Of a stretch of 64,000 nucleotides of DNA, positions 1-10,450 are shown piece by piece; positions within the stretch are counted from its first letter, which is position 1; every line of letters begins with the position of its first letter. The DNA comes from Takakia lepidozioides (lineage: Eukaryota > Streptophyta > Takakiopsida > Takakiales > Takakiaceae). The position numbers and the translations under genes are program-made. Where the stretch lies: NCBI GenBank assembly GCA_030704615.1, contig CM060732.1:5580001-5644000 (forward strand), read 5' to 3'. The notes below the pieces were generated by a model that worked only from the letters and a program-made list of their open reading frames with translations, did no database searches and had not been told where the DNA came from.

Positions 1-9
1 GATCCCTGC

Positions 10-143
10 AACCAGTCCATCCTCAAACATGGTGAAACAATGGATTGGATCTTAATCGGATGGACAGCTTTAAGCAACCAGTTCATCCTCAAACATGGTG
101 AAACAGTGGATTGGAGATCTTAGTCAGATGGACAATTTTCAGC
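10..143. repeat. 66-68 bp imperfect tandem duplication
   Basis: Two head-to-tail copies, 10-75 and 76-143, share the core CATCCTCAAACATGGTGAAA and a following ATGGATTGGA-like stretch, differing at scattered positions. The block lies just beyond the 3' end of the minus-strand coding exon that stops at 152. No function is apparent. Confidence 0.8.
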
Positions 144-151
144 AAACAATT

Positions 152-1276
152 TTACTTGCATGTAAGTTCTTGAAACTGCAGTAAATTGTTCTCTAGAACT
201 TCCACAGGTTGTGAAGAGGTAATACCTTCCCTCAAGACTCCCAATTTTCGTTTCCAGGCCTCTTTGTCGCTTGTAGATGCATTGACAGGAGGCTTTGGAA
301 TGTGAAGAATGCGATATAGTTCTTCTTTCGCCAAGCGTGTGAAATGGCCTCGGGTCATGCGGATATGAGCCATAGCATGTCGTCTCAAACCAGCTTCCGT
401 GGTGTTTTGTGGTCCCCACTCAAGGTTCATTAAATCGCGCACAGTGGTATCATCTTCGTGAACATGATAGGCAGTTAGGATCGCTTCTTTTACCTTTCCT
501 TCATCCGGAAAAAATGTACTCACAGAGCTGTCTTTTCCTAGAAGGAGCTCTCTGGTAATCAGAGGCATCTTCACCTACAACAGAGAATAGGAAATTGACG
601 GAAACCTCTCAGAAACCATTTGAATGAGGTCTGAAATTGAACAAACAAAACCTTGACGCAATCCAACTTGAGGTCTAGGTTACAACCTTTACGGAATCCC
701 ACTTCACACAAGCTGGCTTTTCAGCCCCATTCTTCAAAGACAGGTGCAGACTCTCAGTCAAGCTTCCAATTTGCTTCTTGAAAGCTGCGTTATCATTTCG
801 AAGCTTTTTGAGGAGAAGACGCTCCCGAGCTCTCAGACCTTCTGCTGCTGTGTGTTGGCCTTCTGCTGTGTGTTGGTGGATCCTCCTTTCTGATGAATTG
901 GTGTGCTGTTGGCTCGTTCCTTCTGCAGCGTGAAGTCCCCGACTCCCTCCGTCTCCTCCTTCTCTTACTTCTCTTGCTGGGAGTTGTCGACTTTGGTCAC
1001 GGCTTGGGCTTCTACTGCTATCTTCAGCACGGGGAGGCTGCTGACGAACAGAAATGCCACCTGCACAACCAAGACCAGAAACTCCACCTGTATGTTCGGG
1101 GCGTGCATGATTTGTTCTAACACCTACATCATGGCCGACAGAGCTTGCAGGCACATTTATGTAAGGTGTGGCAATCACTCTGTTTCTTCTTGATCTGTAG
1201 AGTACCCGATCCCTTGTCATTTTTCTGCAATCTGCCCCTCTGCACTTGTCACACTTTGAAGAACATCCCAAGGCAC
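152..1276 (-). CDS. Unknown protein, two 3' coding exons
   Basis: Two minus-strand open segments join cleanly. The upstream exon (about 1276 to 687) follows an AG acceptor and ends AAG/GTTGTA. A 112-bp intron follows, ending in TTGTAG, and the last exon runs from 574 to the stop at 152. The first exon encodes a Cys-rich start (CSSKCDKCRGADC), a Gln/Ser/Arg/Gly-rich middle and a likely coiled coil (LLLKKLRNDNAAFKKQIGSL). The last exon encodes about 140 residues rich in charged helices, with KWDSVK/VKMPL across the junction. I do not recognise the family. It may be a host gene or a passenger of the neighbouring transposase. A Gln/Pro-rich exon at 1706-1950 may be its upstream part. Confidence 0.4.
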
Positions 1277-1705
1277 CTACACTGAGGCATCTCTAAAATG
1301 CATGCGACTTATCTGTGTCTTCCATTTCTTCAGCTCGTAAGTCTCCTTCCATTTCGTCGTCTCCACTCTTCCCCGCCCCCGCCATTGCATCAACCCGCCC
1401 ATGGGATGGATGGATGGAGGAATGGATGAATGGGGGTATAAGGCTTCTTTATAGGGCTACTACCATCCAAGGAAATGAAGATTTTTTAATGTGGGGGTGA
1501 CAGACGTCTTTCCATCAGGTTTTTCAGCAGATGCGTGTCTTTAGCGACGGTCTTCCTCACCAGGTATTTGGCTGTCACCCAGACTTGGAGGTCTCTCGAA
1601 ATCTCTGCTCGCTGTGTAGAACTACGCACCTATCGCTCTCTCGCACCTCAAATCGGACACCGTCACACTCTCACTTCTTTGTGGAACCCTCGCATTCTTG
1701 TGGCA

Positions 1706-1950
1706 CTATTGCTCTGCCTCTACTTGAAGCTTTTGCAAGGTGGGTATAGTGGGAGCCGGCTGCTGCTGGGAGCAGGTGAGCTGTGGGTTATGATGTATCG
1801 GGGAGAGTGGTGCGGGGACGGATTCTTGTAGAGTGGAGTGGCGTGGGCCAAGATTTTGCATTGCATCTCGAGCTCGATCCTGGAGCCCTCTCAATGCTTG
1901 GACCAGCACGATGGTCTCTTCGCCTTGGGGTATGTAAATGTCGTCTTCTC
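1706..1950 (-). CDS. Possible upstream exon of the unknown gene
   Basis: After a GTAG acceptor-like site this minus-strand frame reads EDDIYIPQGEETIVLVQALR and continues into a Gln/Pro-rich segment, stopping at 1706. A potential donor (CAA/GTAGAG) lies shortly before the stop. Its composition matches the low-complexity exon at 687-1276 and it lies directly upstream of it, so it is probably the same gene. The splice path was not fixed. Confidence 0.25.
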
Positions 1951-2128
1951 TCTACCCCTTGTCTATAGTGTCTGGTTGTGTAATCTCGTTGTGTGTCCTG
2001 TGGAAGTAGTCCTTCTCTCCGTTGCAAATCTGCAAATTTGGGCAAAGTCTAGTTGATCAAACACAAAACAAATCTCTACGCTATAATGTATTTTTGACCT
2101 AATGGTTAGCTAATTGATCTCTCCTAGA

Positions 2129-3698
2129 TTATACCTTCACTGGATGCAAAGAATATTTTTTGGAGAGCTCATTGGCCGCCTTCTTTGATTTTGTAAGCAT
2201 GTCATCCACAATGCTTTTCATTGTAGCTTCTGTTCGATAAGGAAACTTCTCTCCAATGCTTTTTAATTTGTCTTTTGGGCATAGACACATGTTGCAGGGA
2301 AATTGACACAGGTTTGTGTCATATGTGGCAGTAACCTGCAAAAGAGAGAAAAAGATTCAAATATGTATATTAAAGTGGATGGTCACAAACGTAGGCATAT
2401 ATAAGTGGAAATTCCCACTGTTCTTCACCAAAAGGGTCTAACAAAGGTAGACCACTGCAACCAACAAACAAGATAAAATCATTCTTAGTCCAATCCATGT
2501 CTCCTTTAAGTCCTAACCTTCACTTTACACCTATTTGATCCAAAAAGACAATTGAGCTAATGAAAAGGTTTCGAACCTGTAACTGGCCTTCTTCAATGGT
2601 TCCAGGATGTGTCCGAGACACTCATGAAAAATTTGCAGTCTTCGTTCATGGGATACATCAGGCGTTGATAGAACAGGTAAAACAGCAAGCAACAAATGCC
2701 CTTCATCTAACCCTCTATCCTCGCAGGCAATGTTCCCAATTGTCATCACTTAGGGATAACCAGTCACCCTTCCATCATTAGAGAGGGTTGTTTGGTCGCT
2801 GTAGAAGATCAAAGGAGCTATTACTCCTCCAGGATTATATGGTGCTGCATCAAAAATACATAAAATATGAGAATAAATTAGCCTCTTACTTTTCAAAAGA
2901 ACAAGCATCAAGTCCATGCATCGAGTCATCCCATGAATGTAGAACAATTTTTGGCATCAAAAAATCTAATTTACAATTCCAGACCTCCAAAATTGCAGAT
3001 GAACGTACTTGCATGGCATCCCACCATAGAGCAGTGTTTGGGGTAGAAAACTTGGAACCAGCTTCATTGGGTTCCATGAGTGGAACCATTTGAAAACCAT
3101 CTGCAATTTTGGGGGACGAAAACAAAGATGCCAAACCCTCGATAGGATCTCGGTAGTGCATAACCCGACCAATATCTCCGTCCTCAATATGAACCACATG
3201 CTCAAACCAGCCATCTTCTTTTTTAAAGAGTCTCCCCTCATATTTGTCAACATCAGCTGCAGACCTTAGAGTAATTTCTTCCAATTTGAATGAAGGATGA
3301 AACAAAACCTCACTAAAAAGTAGATTTATATCTTTGTTTGACAATCCAATCTTGTTTTTCCAATTTCTAATCCAATGCACAAGAGAGAATGTAGACTCAT
3401 AATGGGGAATGGGATCTTCCTCAATGGGGGGTGAACAAAAATCAAGCTCTACTGGAAGGCCCTCAATATTAGAAGGTTGGTCAAGTAGTGTGAAAGGATT
3501 CTGAACACTTGGGGAGTCAACAAGAGGTGTAGGAGCTGGCCTCTTCTCTCTCAGCTCATGTGATCTACAAGCTACACTTTTCTGGTGTGCTAGAAGTGCA
3601 GATTTGTGAGCAAAGTTGATAGCTCCACATCGGGAGCAGTTGAAAGGCCCACTATCCATTACATTCCCGCATTTGGCATCACCAAGGGAAATCTCCAA
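2129..3698 (-). pseudogene. Plavaka-like DDE transposase, broken
   Basis: Minus-strand blocks fit the order of Plavaka-type transposases, a CACTA-related group best known from fungi. 3698 to about 3009 encodes a C2H2-like finger (CSRCGAINFAHKSALLAHQ) and an N-terminal region with a HYESTFSLVHWIRNWKNK block, ending in TALWWDAMQ before a consensus donor GTACGT. The next block (about 2840-2550) carries APLIFYSDQT, MMTIGNI and HILEPLKKA, where the family normally has a Ser-Asp-(K/E)-T strand followed by a TIGNI motif. The 2341-2129 block has CQFPCNMCLCPKDKL, a Cys cluster expected next. A TAA stop at 2750-2752 interrupts the frame between GYP and VMTIGNI, the phase at the first intron does not close, and the C-terminal part is absent. 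I call it a decayed copy. The family name rests on motif order only. Confidence 0.5.
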
Positions 3699-3941
3699 AA
3701 TGGTACAGAATGGACTTATGCAATAGTGAGAGGTTCAACAAAATGTGGACAGACTCTTCAGTTGTCTATGCCCACATACTGTAGTCATATGCCCACAAGT
3801 GCCATGAGAGATCTTGTGGACTCCCTCTTGACCTCTTTGAGAAGCAGTGGTGACGTTGGAGGTGCCTAGTTCAATCAATTTCTGGCTGCCAATCAGGCTC
3901 TTCAGTACCAGTTGGGTCTTCAGGCAGCTCAGCCTGAACAT

Positions 3942-5270
3942 CCAGCAGAGAGCATGTAGTTAACTGCTCTACTGACTCCTTAACACGTCAATCTTTTCAG
4001 TAATCCAAATTGCATTGCACGAAAGAGGAGCAAGTGTTAAAAAGCTTGTACCTTAAAAACAGTTAAGAATCAATCCTGCTTTGCAATGCAAGAAGCCTGG
4101 CTGGTCTATAGTTTTGTTCCGTATGTATATGAGAGGAGGAACATACCACATAGTGGGTCAGCCTTCTCAGCGGGAACATGCATCACATCACATCAACCTC
4201 TGATGTTGCCCCATTAAGGCTTCCAGTTCCAGCATTTGCCATCTCCAAGGCAAGAGAAGCTCTTTGCAAGAGAACTCTGACAACAGACCCAAAGGAGAGA
4301 GAACAGACTTGTCAGAGAACAGCACATAAGCACACAAAGAAACTGAACAACCTTAACTGCAGCCCTGTTCGTAGAGAGTCAATTGGAGAGTTTTTTGAGA
4401 CATTTCAACAAGTTCTTGAAGAGCAGAGGCCGACTGATATGACTTCCAACTTTATAAGTTCCCAACAGAGGGTGTAACCTAATGAGTTTCTGTCAACTTC
4501 CCAGGAAGGTAACCCGATGACTAAACCAGGAGTCGCCCTATTCAACCAGGGTAAAGAAACAAAGGAAGGGCCTCCAAAGCTGCCCATTGGGGCAACGTGA
4601 ATGAGCACATGTCTTCCACAGTTCCTCTCTAGCACACAGATAGTGCAGTGTCCCTGGCTCAGCCACATGTCACATCTGTGTATGATATCATACACCCTAC
4701 ATCACTAGTAGTGCTGCAATACATGGTATGTTTTCTTCATGTGAGCCCTGAATTCAGCACTAGCATTCTGTAACTCGAGTATCATCGGCTGTGTGCAGGC
4801 ATTATAGCAATACATCAATTACCGGGCCTGGTTTGTTGAGACTCCCGGCCATCTCCAAGCCTTGGCATACCCTTGGAGGGGCATGTAGTCCAAGGGCAAC
4901 AAGGGTATGCCTAAGCCAGCATTTCAGAGCGAACTCTCAATGAGTATTTTTCCTCTCTTGCCCCTTTCCAATTACTCCCAAGCTGCTAAAGCTGAACATT
5001 ATGAACAGACAGGATCCATCTGATCCATAGTGAAGCCAATGCCACTAATGAAATTACCGTTACTGCTGACCGCAAAGATGGCCCTGGGTTTGTAATCTAC
5101 ATAGTAGCCAAACCAGCCAGGAACTTTTGAGGTGCGGTTCAGAGAGCAGAGAAGTCCAGCAAATCGGGAGATCACCAATCACAGTATTCCAGCCAAGAGC
5201 CACCTGTCTGCTAGAAAACATACTTCTGATTGTTTTGAGATCAGAGTTATCTGTTTGCTTTCTGGCAAAC
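3942..5270. other. No clear gene
   Basis: Open frames here (for example plus 4178-4477 and minus 4405-4695) lack recognisable motifs and are not linked by convincing splice sites. The minus strand at 4400-4700 could be the eroded 3' end of the LINE remnant that lies just upstream of it on that strand, but I see no diagnostic zinc-finger pattern. Confidence 0.3.
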
Positions 5271-5873
5271 CTAATCCTGTTCCCCCCATTGAGCTACCTC
5301 ACTACATTCGTTCATTTTGTTGGTTCCTGTTGGCTCCCTTAAAGTTGCTGCAGTTTGACCCTGGCGAATGGTCTTGGTTGAATAAGGAGATTGAGCAGCT
5401 GTTTCAGCCAAAACAAAGGAGTCTGAGGCATCATCCCAAAAATGCAGGAGGTGCGCCAGATCTGCAACTTCCCATTCCGCCCAACGCTTAGAACAAGTAA
5501 TCAAAGCATCAGAGTCACAATTAAAATTACCAAACAAGGGTTGTCTCATAACTTCACTGAATGAGGAGGGGATAGAAAGGGGCAGAGCTTGCACCATGCC
5601 AACCAGATAGACTGCCAGGCCTTCGAACCCAACCCTAGGTTCACGTTGGAGTTGCCTCCTTGCACAGTCCACCTCAAAGAATTAGGCCACTTCGAGCTGG
5701 TTCAGGGCGTTGCAGCCAGCAGGTGATTACGAACCAGACGACTCCAGGGGTTGGAGAGGTGAGTTAAGACTCTGGGGACCCATTTAGCCAGAAGCACAGT
5801 GATATGCATTTGCGGATCCAAAACCCCAAATCCTCCATTCTTCTTGCTTTGACATAGCTGGTCCCAGCTGACC
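5271..5873 (-). mobile_element. LINE ORF2 remnant (reverse transcriptase C-terminal part)
   Basis: From about 5873 the minus strand reads VSWDQLCQSKKNGGFGVLD, then LLAKWV, the typical non-LTR reverse transcriptase region after the catalytic core, and hits a TGA at 5702-5704. A second frame continues with MVQALPLSIPSSFSEVMRQP and HFWDDASDSF, the usual linker before the C-terminal zinc-binding region. The two frames show at least one frameshift and one stop, so this is a dead fragment. No endonuclease or catalytic motif is present in the window. Confidence 0.6.
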
Positions 5874-5879
5874 ACTACA

Positions 5880-6600
5880 ACAGATGAGCGTTTTTAGGAC
5901 TACGAATTTGGCGGAGTCATAAAAACGGCACTAGATATACGACTACAGAGCGCTGAAAGGCGTTGCAGTCATAGTTTTATCACTTTGCAGTAATGGATAT
6001 CACTACATGACTCCGGAAAGTTAGGGAGCATTGGTCAAGCATTGTTGACCATGATGACAGGGTTGGTTTTATGACTAGTGTGATATGTTTGACTACACGT
6101 GGACGACGTTTCATGGAATCTTGTGACTCCATGACTGAAGATGGTTTTACAACTCTATTTATAGACTACATCCCTACACGTGTCATTTTGAAAGCTCATA
6201 CACGAATGTATTCATCCATTGGATGAGTTTATCCATCGATGACATGGCATGTAAACTTATGAGTCCCTTGCTGCAAATTGTTTCATAACTCTATATATAT
6301 GACTACATCACTATACGTGTCATTTAAATGCATATACATTAATGAATTCATCCAATGGATGGGTTTATCCATCCGCCTATACGGTGTGTCGATTTGATAT
6401 CTGTTCAATAAATTGGACCTGGATGGACGTGGCTTAACAAGCATCGCAAGATATATGAGATTAAAATACGCAATGGTCATGGTTGTACAAGGTTAGATCA
6501 TGTGATGGAAATTATTTTGAATCGTTAGATTTTATAGGATCTAGCGGTCTAGATTGTTTAAGATCTAACGGTTTAAGATTACACCGCTGATCTTTACACC
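5880..6600. repeat. Non-coding; 136-bp diverged tandem pair
   Basis: No coding signal. The segments starting near 6147 and 6283 are related: both run AACTCTAT, then a GACTACATC..AC..GTGTCATTT block, then TTCATCCA.TGGATG.GTTTATCCATC. The period is about 136 bp. The TGACTACA motif recurs from 5900 onward, so this may be an old AT-rich non-autonomous element, but I could not define its ends. Confidence 0.45.
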
Positions 6601-6648
6601 GGGCTGGGACTTAGGCTTTTTTGTCTCTTGCGTTTCACCATCTTCTAT

Positions 6649-6760
6649 TTGATGTTGTGTCATGGAACGCGATGATCGCAGGATATGCAGGGGCGTGGGA
6701 TGGAGGCTTTGCAGACCTTCCTACTCTTGAGCAAATGATGCAGGAAGGAGAAGATGAGGA
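6649..6760 (+). pseudogene. PPR repeat fragment
   Basis: The frame encodes DVVSWNAMIAGYA followed by LPTLEQMMQEG, the core of one pentatricopeptide repeat of the PLS type found in plant organellar RNA-editing and processing factors. The repeat is interrupted and followed by low-complexity charged sequence. Only one repeat is present, so this is a fragment. Confidence 0.6.
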
Positions 6761-7029
6761 AGAGAGGAGACGAGGAGAAGATCCCAACATTCTTGCGAGC
6801 TCGCCGTTCTTGGGAGAGTCAGCTTGGTCTTAGCAGGCCGTGTTTCAATCTCTGCCTGCTCAGCTGCACCGTGGTGGTTCGATCTCACATACCAATCCGA
6901 CATTACCTGACTACAGATACAAGCAGCACACACAAGTGGTCCTTTTGGGTTGATGGTCGGTCAAATTCTCCATGGGTCATGACACAAGATAAAGGACAAT
7001 GTGGTGAGGATACCTTCTTCTTTGACCTA

Positions 7030-7500
7030 TTTCAGCCTATTTTGCCCTCTCATCAGACTCGGCCCTGAGATGCATATTGAATTTTGTATATTAGCTCGTT
7101 GGGTGGATCTGTGGTTGTTTAGAGTGACTTTGACAAGTTGCTGCTGATGTGGCAACATGAAAGTATCCAAAAACAGGTAACAGAGATGAGGAGAAGCTTT
7201 GGAATGAACACTTTGCCGACCCCAGTCAATGGAGTGCAAAGGTGAGTGCATGTTGGACTACACTAGAGAGAAGTAGATGCAATTTAGAATTAGAACTACT
7301 GTAATAATTAGGGTTGGGGTTTGCCGGAAGAACTTCACGTCGTCAGTGTCAGCTGCTAGCAGCAAGTATTCATGATTTGTACACAGACAGGGATAGCTGA
7401 AGGACCAGGGATAGAGGTCCAGGTTCATCCAAGAGGGCCGGATTTCAAACACAAGATTAGTTCTGATTCCCTGTGGATCAATAGCTACAAGAAATCTGCT
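7030..7500 (+). pseudogene. PDF-motif exon unit, copy 1
   Basis: At 7178-7245 a short exon-like block encodes GNRDEEKLWNEHFADPSQW, the tryptophan-rich PDF motif of plant organellar single-stranded DNA-binding (OSB) proteins. It sits between an AACAG acceptor-like site and a GTGAGTGC donor-like site. The flanks (GAGTGACTTTGACA upstream, a GCTGCTAGCAGCAAG block downstream) recur around the other copies, so the repeated unit is intron-exon-intron. This copy has lost part of the motif. Confidence 0.5.
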
Positions 7501-7539
7501 AATGAGAAAATGGTCTGCTAATGAAGGCACCTTTTTCAA

Positions 7540-8200
7540 CACATTTCACCCTGTTTTTCCCTCTCAACAGAATCGGCCCTAAATTTTCATGTTGAATTCT
7601 GCAAGTTAGTTGGTTGAGTGAACCTGGGATAGTTTGGAGTGACTTTGACATGATACTGCCAATGTGACAATATGAAAGTATCCAAAAGAGGTAACAGAGA
7701 TGAGGAGAAGCTATGGAATGAATACTTTTCTGATCCCAGTCAATGGTGGGACAATCGAGGCAAAAATGTGAATGCATGTCAGATTACCAGATATCATTTT
7801 GAACACTGCCCCTACCTTGGTGGACATGTATGTCAAATGTGGGTGCATCGAGGATGCAAAGGGAGTGTTCAACACTATGGCTGAACGAGATGTGGTGTCA
7901 TGGAGTGGGATGGAGGCTTTGGAGACCTATGAGCAAATTATGAGGGAAGGGGTACTGAAGCCCGACCACATAACGTGTGTGTGTGTTTGCAATGCGTGTG
8001 CAAGCCTGGTAGCCCTGGAAAATGGCAAAAGGTCCATGGTGCATCGTCAAAGCTGCAAATGTACCAGATGTCATTCTGAACACTACCCTAGTGGACAATA
8101 TGTATGCCAAATGTAGGTGTAGCAAGGATGCAAAGGGAGTGTTCAACAACATGGCTGAACAAGATGTGGTGTCTTGGAGTACCATGATGACCACCTTCCC
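7540..8200 (+). pseudogene. PPR and PDF-motif fragments
   Basis: 7687-7765 encodes the best preserved PDF motif, EEKLWNEYFSDPSQWWDNRG. From 7772 three frames carry consecutive PPR pieces: LVDMYVKCGCIEDAKGVFN, MAERDVVSWSGM, ACASLVALENGK, then LVDNMYAKC and MAEQDVVSWSTM. The pieces follow the order of real PPR repeats, but frameshifts and small deletions separate them. Such PPR-PDF combinations belong to organellar RNA or DNA metabolism. This copy cannot encode a full protein. Confidence 0.6.
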
Positions 8201-8302
8201 CGGTGAGTCTCTCTCTCTCTCTCCTCCTCTAATGCCCTCACACTGTCCAGTGGAAATACAGTTAGGCATTAAACCTCCCTAAACTTGTTTTGAATATGTG
8301 AC

Positions 8303-8480
8303 ATGGGCAAGGACCTTAAGGACTATCTCAATGGCCTACCTGCCCTCATCACTAGACTGAAATTTAAACTCGGGGTGGGAAACTACAAGTGCATCCACGA
8401 GCTACCACACTTAACATACATGTTGACAAGGGTGTTGTGTAGAAAAGCATTTAATGCCTTCAATCCACTTAATATAATGT
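8303..8480 (+). mobile_element. LINE 3' tail remnant
   Basis: The frame starting at 8303 encodes MGKDLKDYLNGLPALITRLK, matching the [20 protein letters not shown] segment of the LINE tails inside the KDM3 intron at 30.4-32.8 kb. It lies on the opposite strand to those and interrupts the PPR field. About 59 codons are open. It is a small, diverged fragment. Confidence 0.5.
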
Positions 8481-8775
8481 GAGCATATGCACCTGATTTT
8501 CAGTTTGCAGGCCTTTCAGCTTGATGCTCTTATGCTTGAGACAGGGGACTTAGGTATCTGAAAATGCTGAAATTATGCCTAGCTGGTTGAAGTCTGTAGA
8601 GCCTCTTTCAGTTGCAGGATGGGGAAGGCAAGGGGCAAGGAGGCGGGGGAAAAATAGAGTACTGTTCAGTATGACTCTTGGAGCAATTCCAGCTTAAAAT
8701 GTGATGATGTCACCATTGGGGCATGGACCTCTTGGTCATTTATAAGGGACTTGGGAGGGTCAGCATGATCAGCCT

Positions 8776-9400
8776 GTGTATGAAGGCTGGCAGCCCTGGA
8801 ATTTTATAACCAGATGTCATTCCGAACATCCCCTAGTTCTGGACATATATGCCAATGTCAAGGGAGTGTTCAACACTATGGCTAAACGAGATGTGGTGTC
8901 GTGGAGTGCGATGCTTGCAGGGTATGCACAACAAGGGTGCGGGATGGAGGCTTTGGATACCTATGAGCAAATGATGGGGTAAGGGGTGAAGCTCGACCAC
9001 ATCATTTTAGTGTGTGTTTGCAGTGCGTGTGCAAGCCTGGCAACCTTGGAAAAGGGCAAAGAGGTGCATGGTTGCATCACCAAAGCTGGAATTGTACCAT
9101 ATGTGATTCTGAACAATACCTCGTGGACATGTATGCAGAGGGAGCCTTCAACACTATGGCTGAACGAGATGTGGTGTCGTGGAACGCGATGCCTGCAGGA
9201 TGTGCACAACAAGGGCGCGGGATGGAGGTTTTGGAGATAGGAAAGTATCGAAAAACAATCAACAGAGACGAGGAGAAGCTCTGGAATGAATATGTTTTCG
9301 ACCCTAGTCAATGGTGGAACAATCCAGGCAAAAAGGTGAATTCATGTTGGAAGCAGATGCAAGTCAGCATATGAACTAGTGTGATAAGTAGGGTTGGGGT
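8776..9400 (+). pseudogene. PPR fragments plus PDF-motif exon copy
   Basis: PPR segments in shifting frames read KRDVVSWSAMLAGYAQQG, EALDTYEQMM, CSACASLATLEKGKEVHG and AERDVVSWNAMPAG. A PDF exon at about 9245-9335 encodes DEEKLWNEYVFDPSQWWNN and ends AAAAAG/GTGAAT, a donor-like site. A stop (TAA at 8981-8983) and frameshifts break the reading. Its order (PPR then PDF) is the same as in the previous copy, so the whole block was duplicated. Confidence 0.6.
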
Positions 9401-9689
9401 ATTTGCTGGAATACTTATAGGCTGTCATTGTTAGCTGCTAGCAGCAAGGCAAGATGTATGCATGATTTGTGCAGAGGCAAGGATAGTTGAAGGAGCAGGA
9501 TAGAGTGTGGGTCCAGATTCATCCAAGAGAGCCGGATTTCAAGCTCCAGATTACCTATGATTCCCTGTGGATCAATAGCTACAACAAACCTGCATGGGTA
9601 GATGGTCAACTAGAAGCCGCAGCAACAGGGCACAATTGGTAAAATTAGGCACTGCTAATGAAGGCACCTTCTTCAACACATTTCACCAT

Positions 9690-10140
9690 TGTTTTTCCCT
9701 TTTATCAGAATTGGGCCTAAATTTTCATGTTGAATTCTGCAGGTTAGAGTTCCTTTGATAGTTTGGAGTGACTTTGACATGATACTACCAATGTAACAAT
9801 AGGTTGTATCCAGAAACAGGTAACAGAGACGAGGATAAGCTATGGAATGAATACTTTTCTGACCCCAGTCAATGGTGGGGCAATCGAGGCAAAAAGGTGA
9901 ATGCCTGTTGGATTACAGAGAGTAGCAGATGCAATTGAGTATATGAACTAGTGTGATAAGTTGAGTTGGTTGTTTCCTAGAACAAATATAGGCTGTCATT
10001 GTCAGCTGCTAGCAGCAAGACAAGGATTTATGCAGGATTTGTGCAGAGACATGGATAGGTGAAGGAGCAGGGATAGAGTGTGGGTCCGACCCCAGTCAAA
10101 GGTGGAACAATCGAGGCAAAAAGGTGAATGCTTGTTGGAA
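9690..10140 (+). pseudogene. Two further PDF-motif exon copies
   Basis: One copy at about 9816-9900 again encodes a DEDKLWNEYFSDPSQWW-type motif with the same flanking blocks. A shorter one at about 10087-10140 keeps only the GACCCCAGTCAAAGGTGG part and the GTGAATGCTTGTTGGA donor flank before the satellite begins. With the units near 7.2, 7.7 and 9.3 kb this makes at least five copies of the same short exon unit in 3 kb. Confidence 0.5.
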
Positions 10141-10450
10141 GTAGACGCACGTAGAGGTCGGCACGTGTTCGACAGAGAGCATCCCCTGGATGGAGATTCG
10201 GCACCGAATTTCCATCCGGGCACTCCCAAAGGAAGTCGTGTTGGGGGGTCAGACCGAAAACTGGCCGACATAAAAACCTCCCCAGATGGGAAAACGGCGC
10301 CGAATTTCAATCCGGGGCCGTTCCAATGCAGTCGGGGAGGGGGGAGAGGTCGGCACCTGGCCGTCATATTTCAACCCCCGGACGGAAATTCGGCACCGAA
10401 TATCCAACAGAGCGGCGGAGAGGCCGACACCTCTCCGACAGAGACCATCC
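10141..10450. repeat. Palindromic satellite, X-type units (inverted)
   Basis: This stretch is the reverse complement of units in the 45.4-46.3 kb satellite. Shared blocks include CCGACATAAAAACCTCCCC (mirror of GGGGAGGTTTTTATGTCGG), AAAGGAAGTCGTGTTGGGG and GGTCGGCACCTGGCCGTCA. Each block carries a palindrome of the type GGAAATTCGGC[AG]CCGAATTTCC. Open frames across it have no gene-like composition. Confidence 0.8.
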
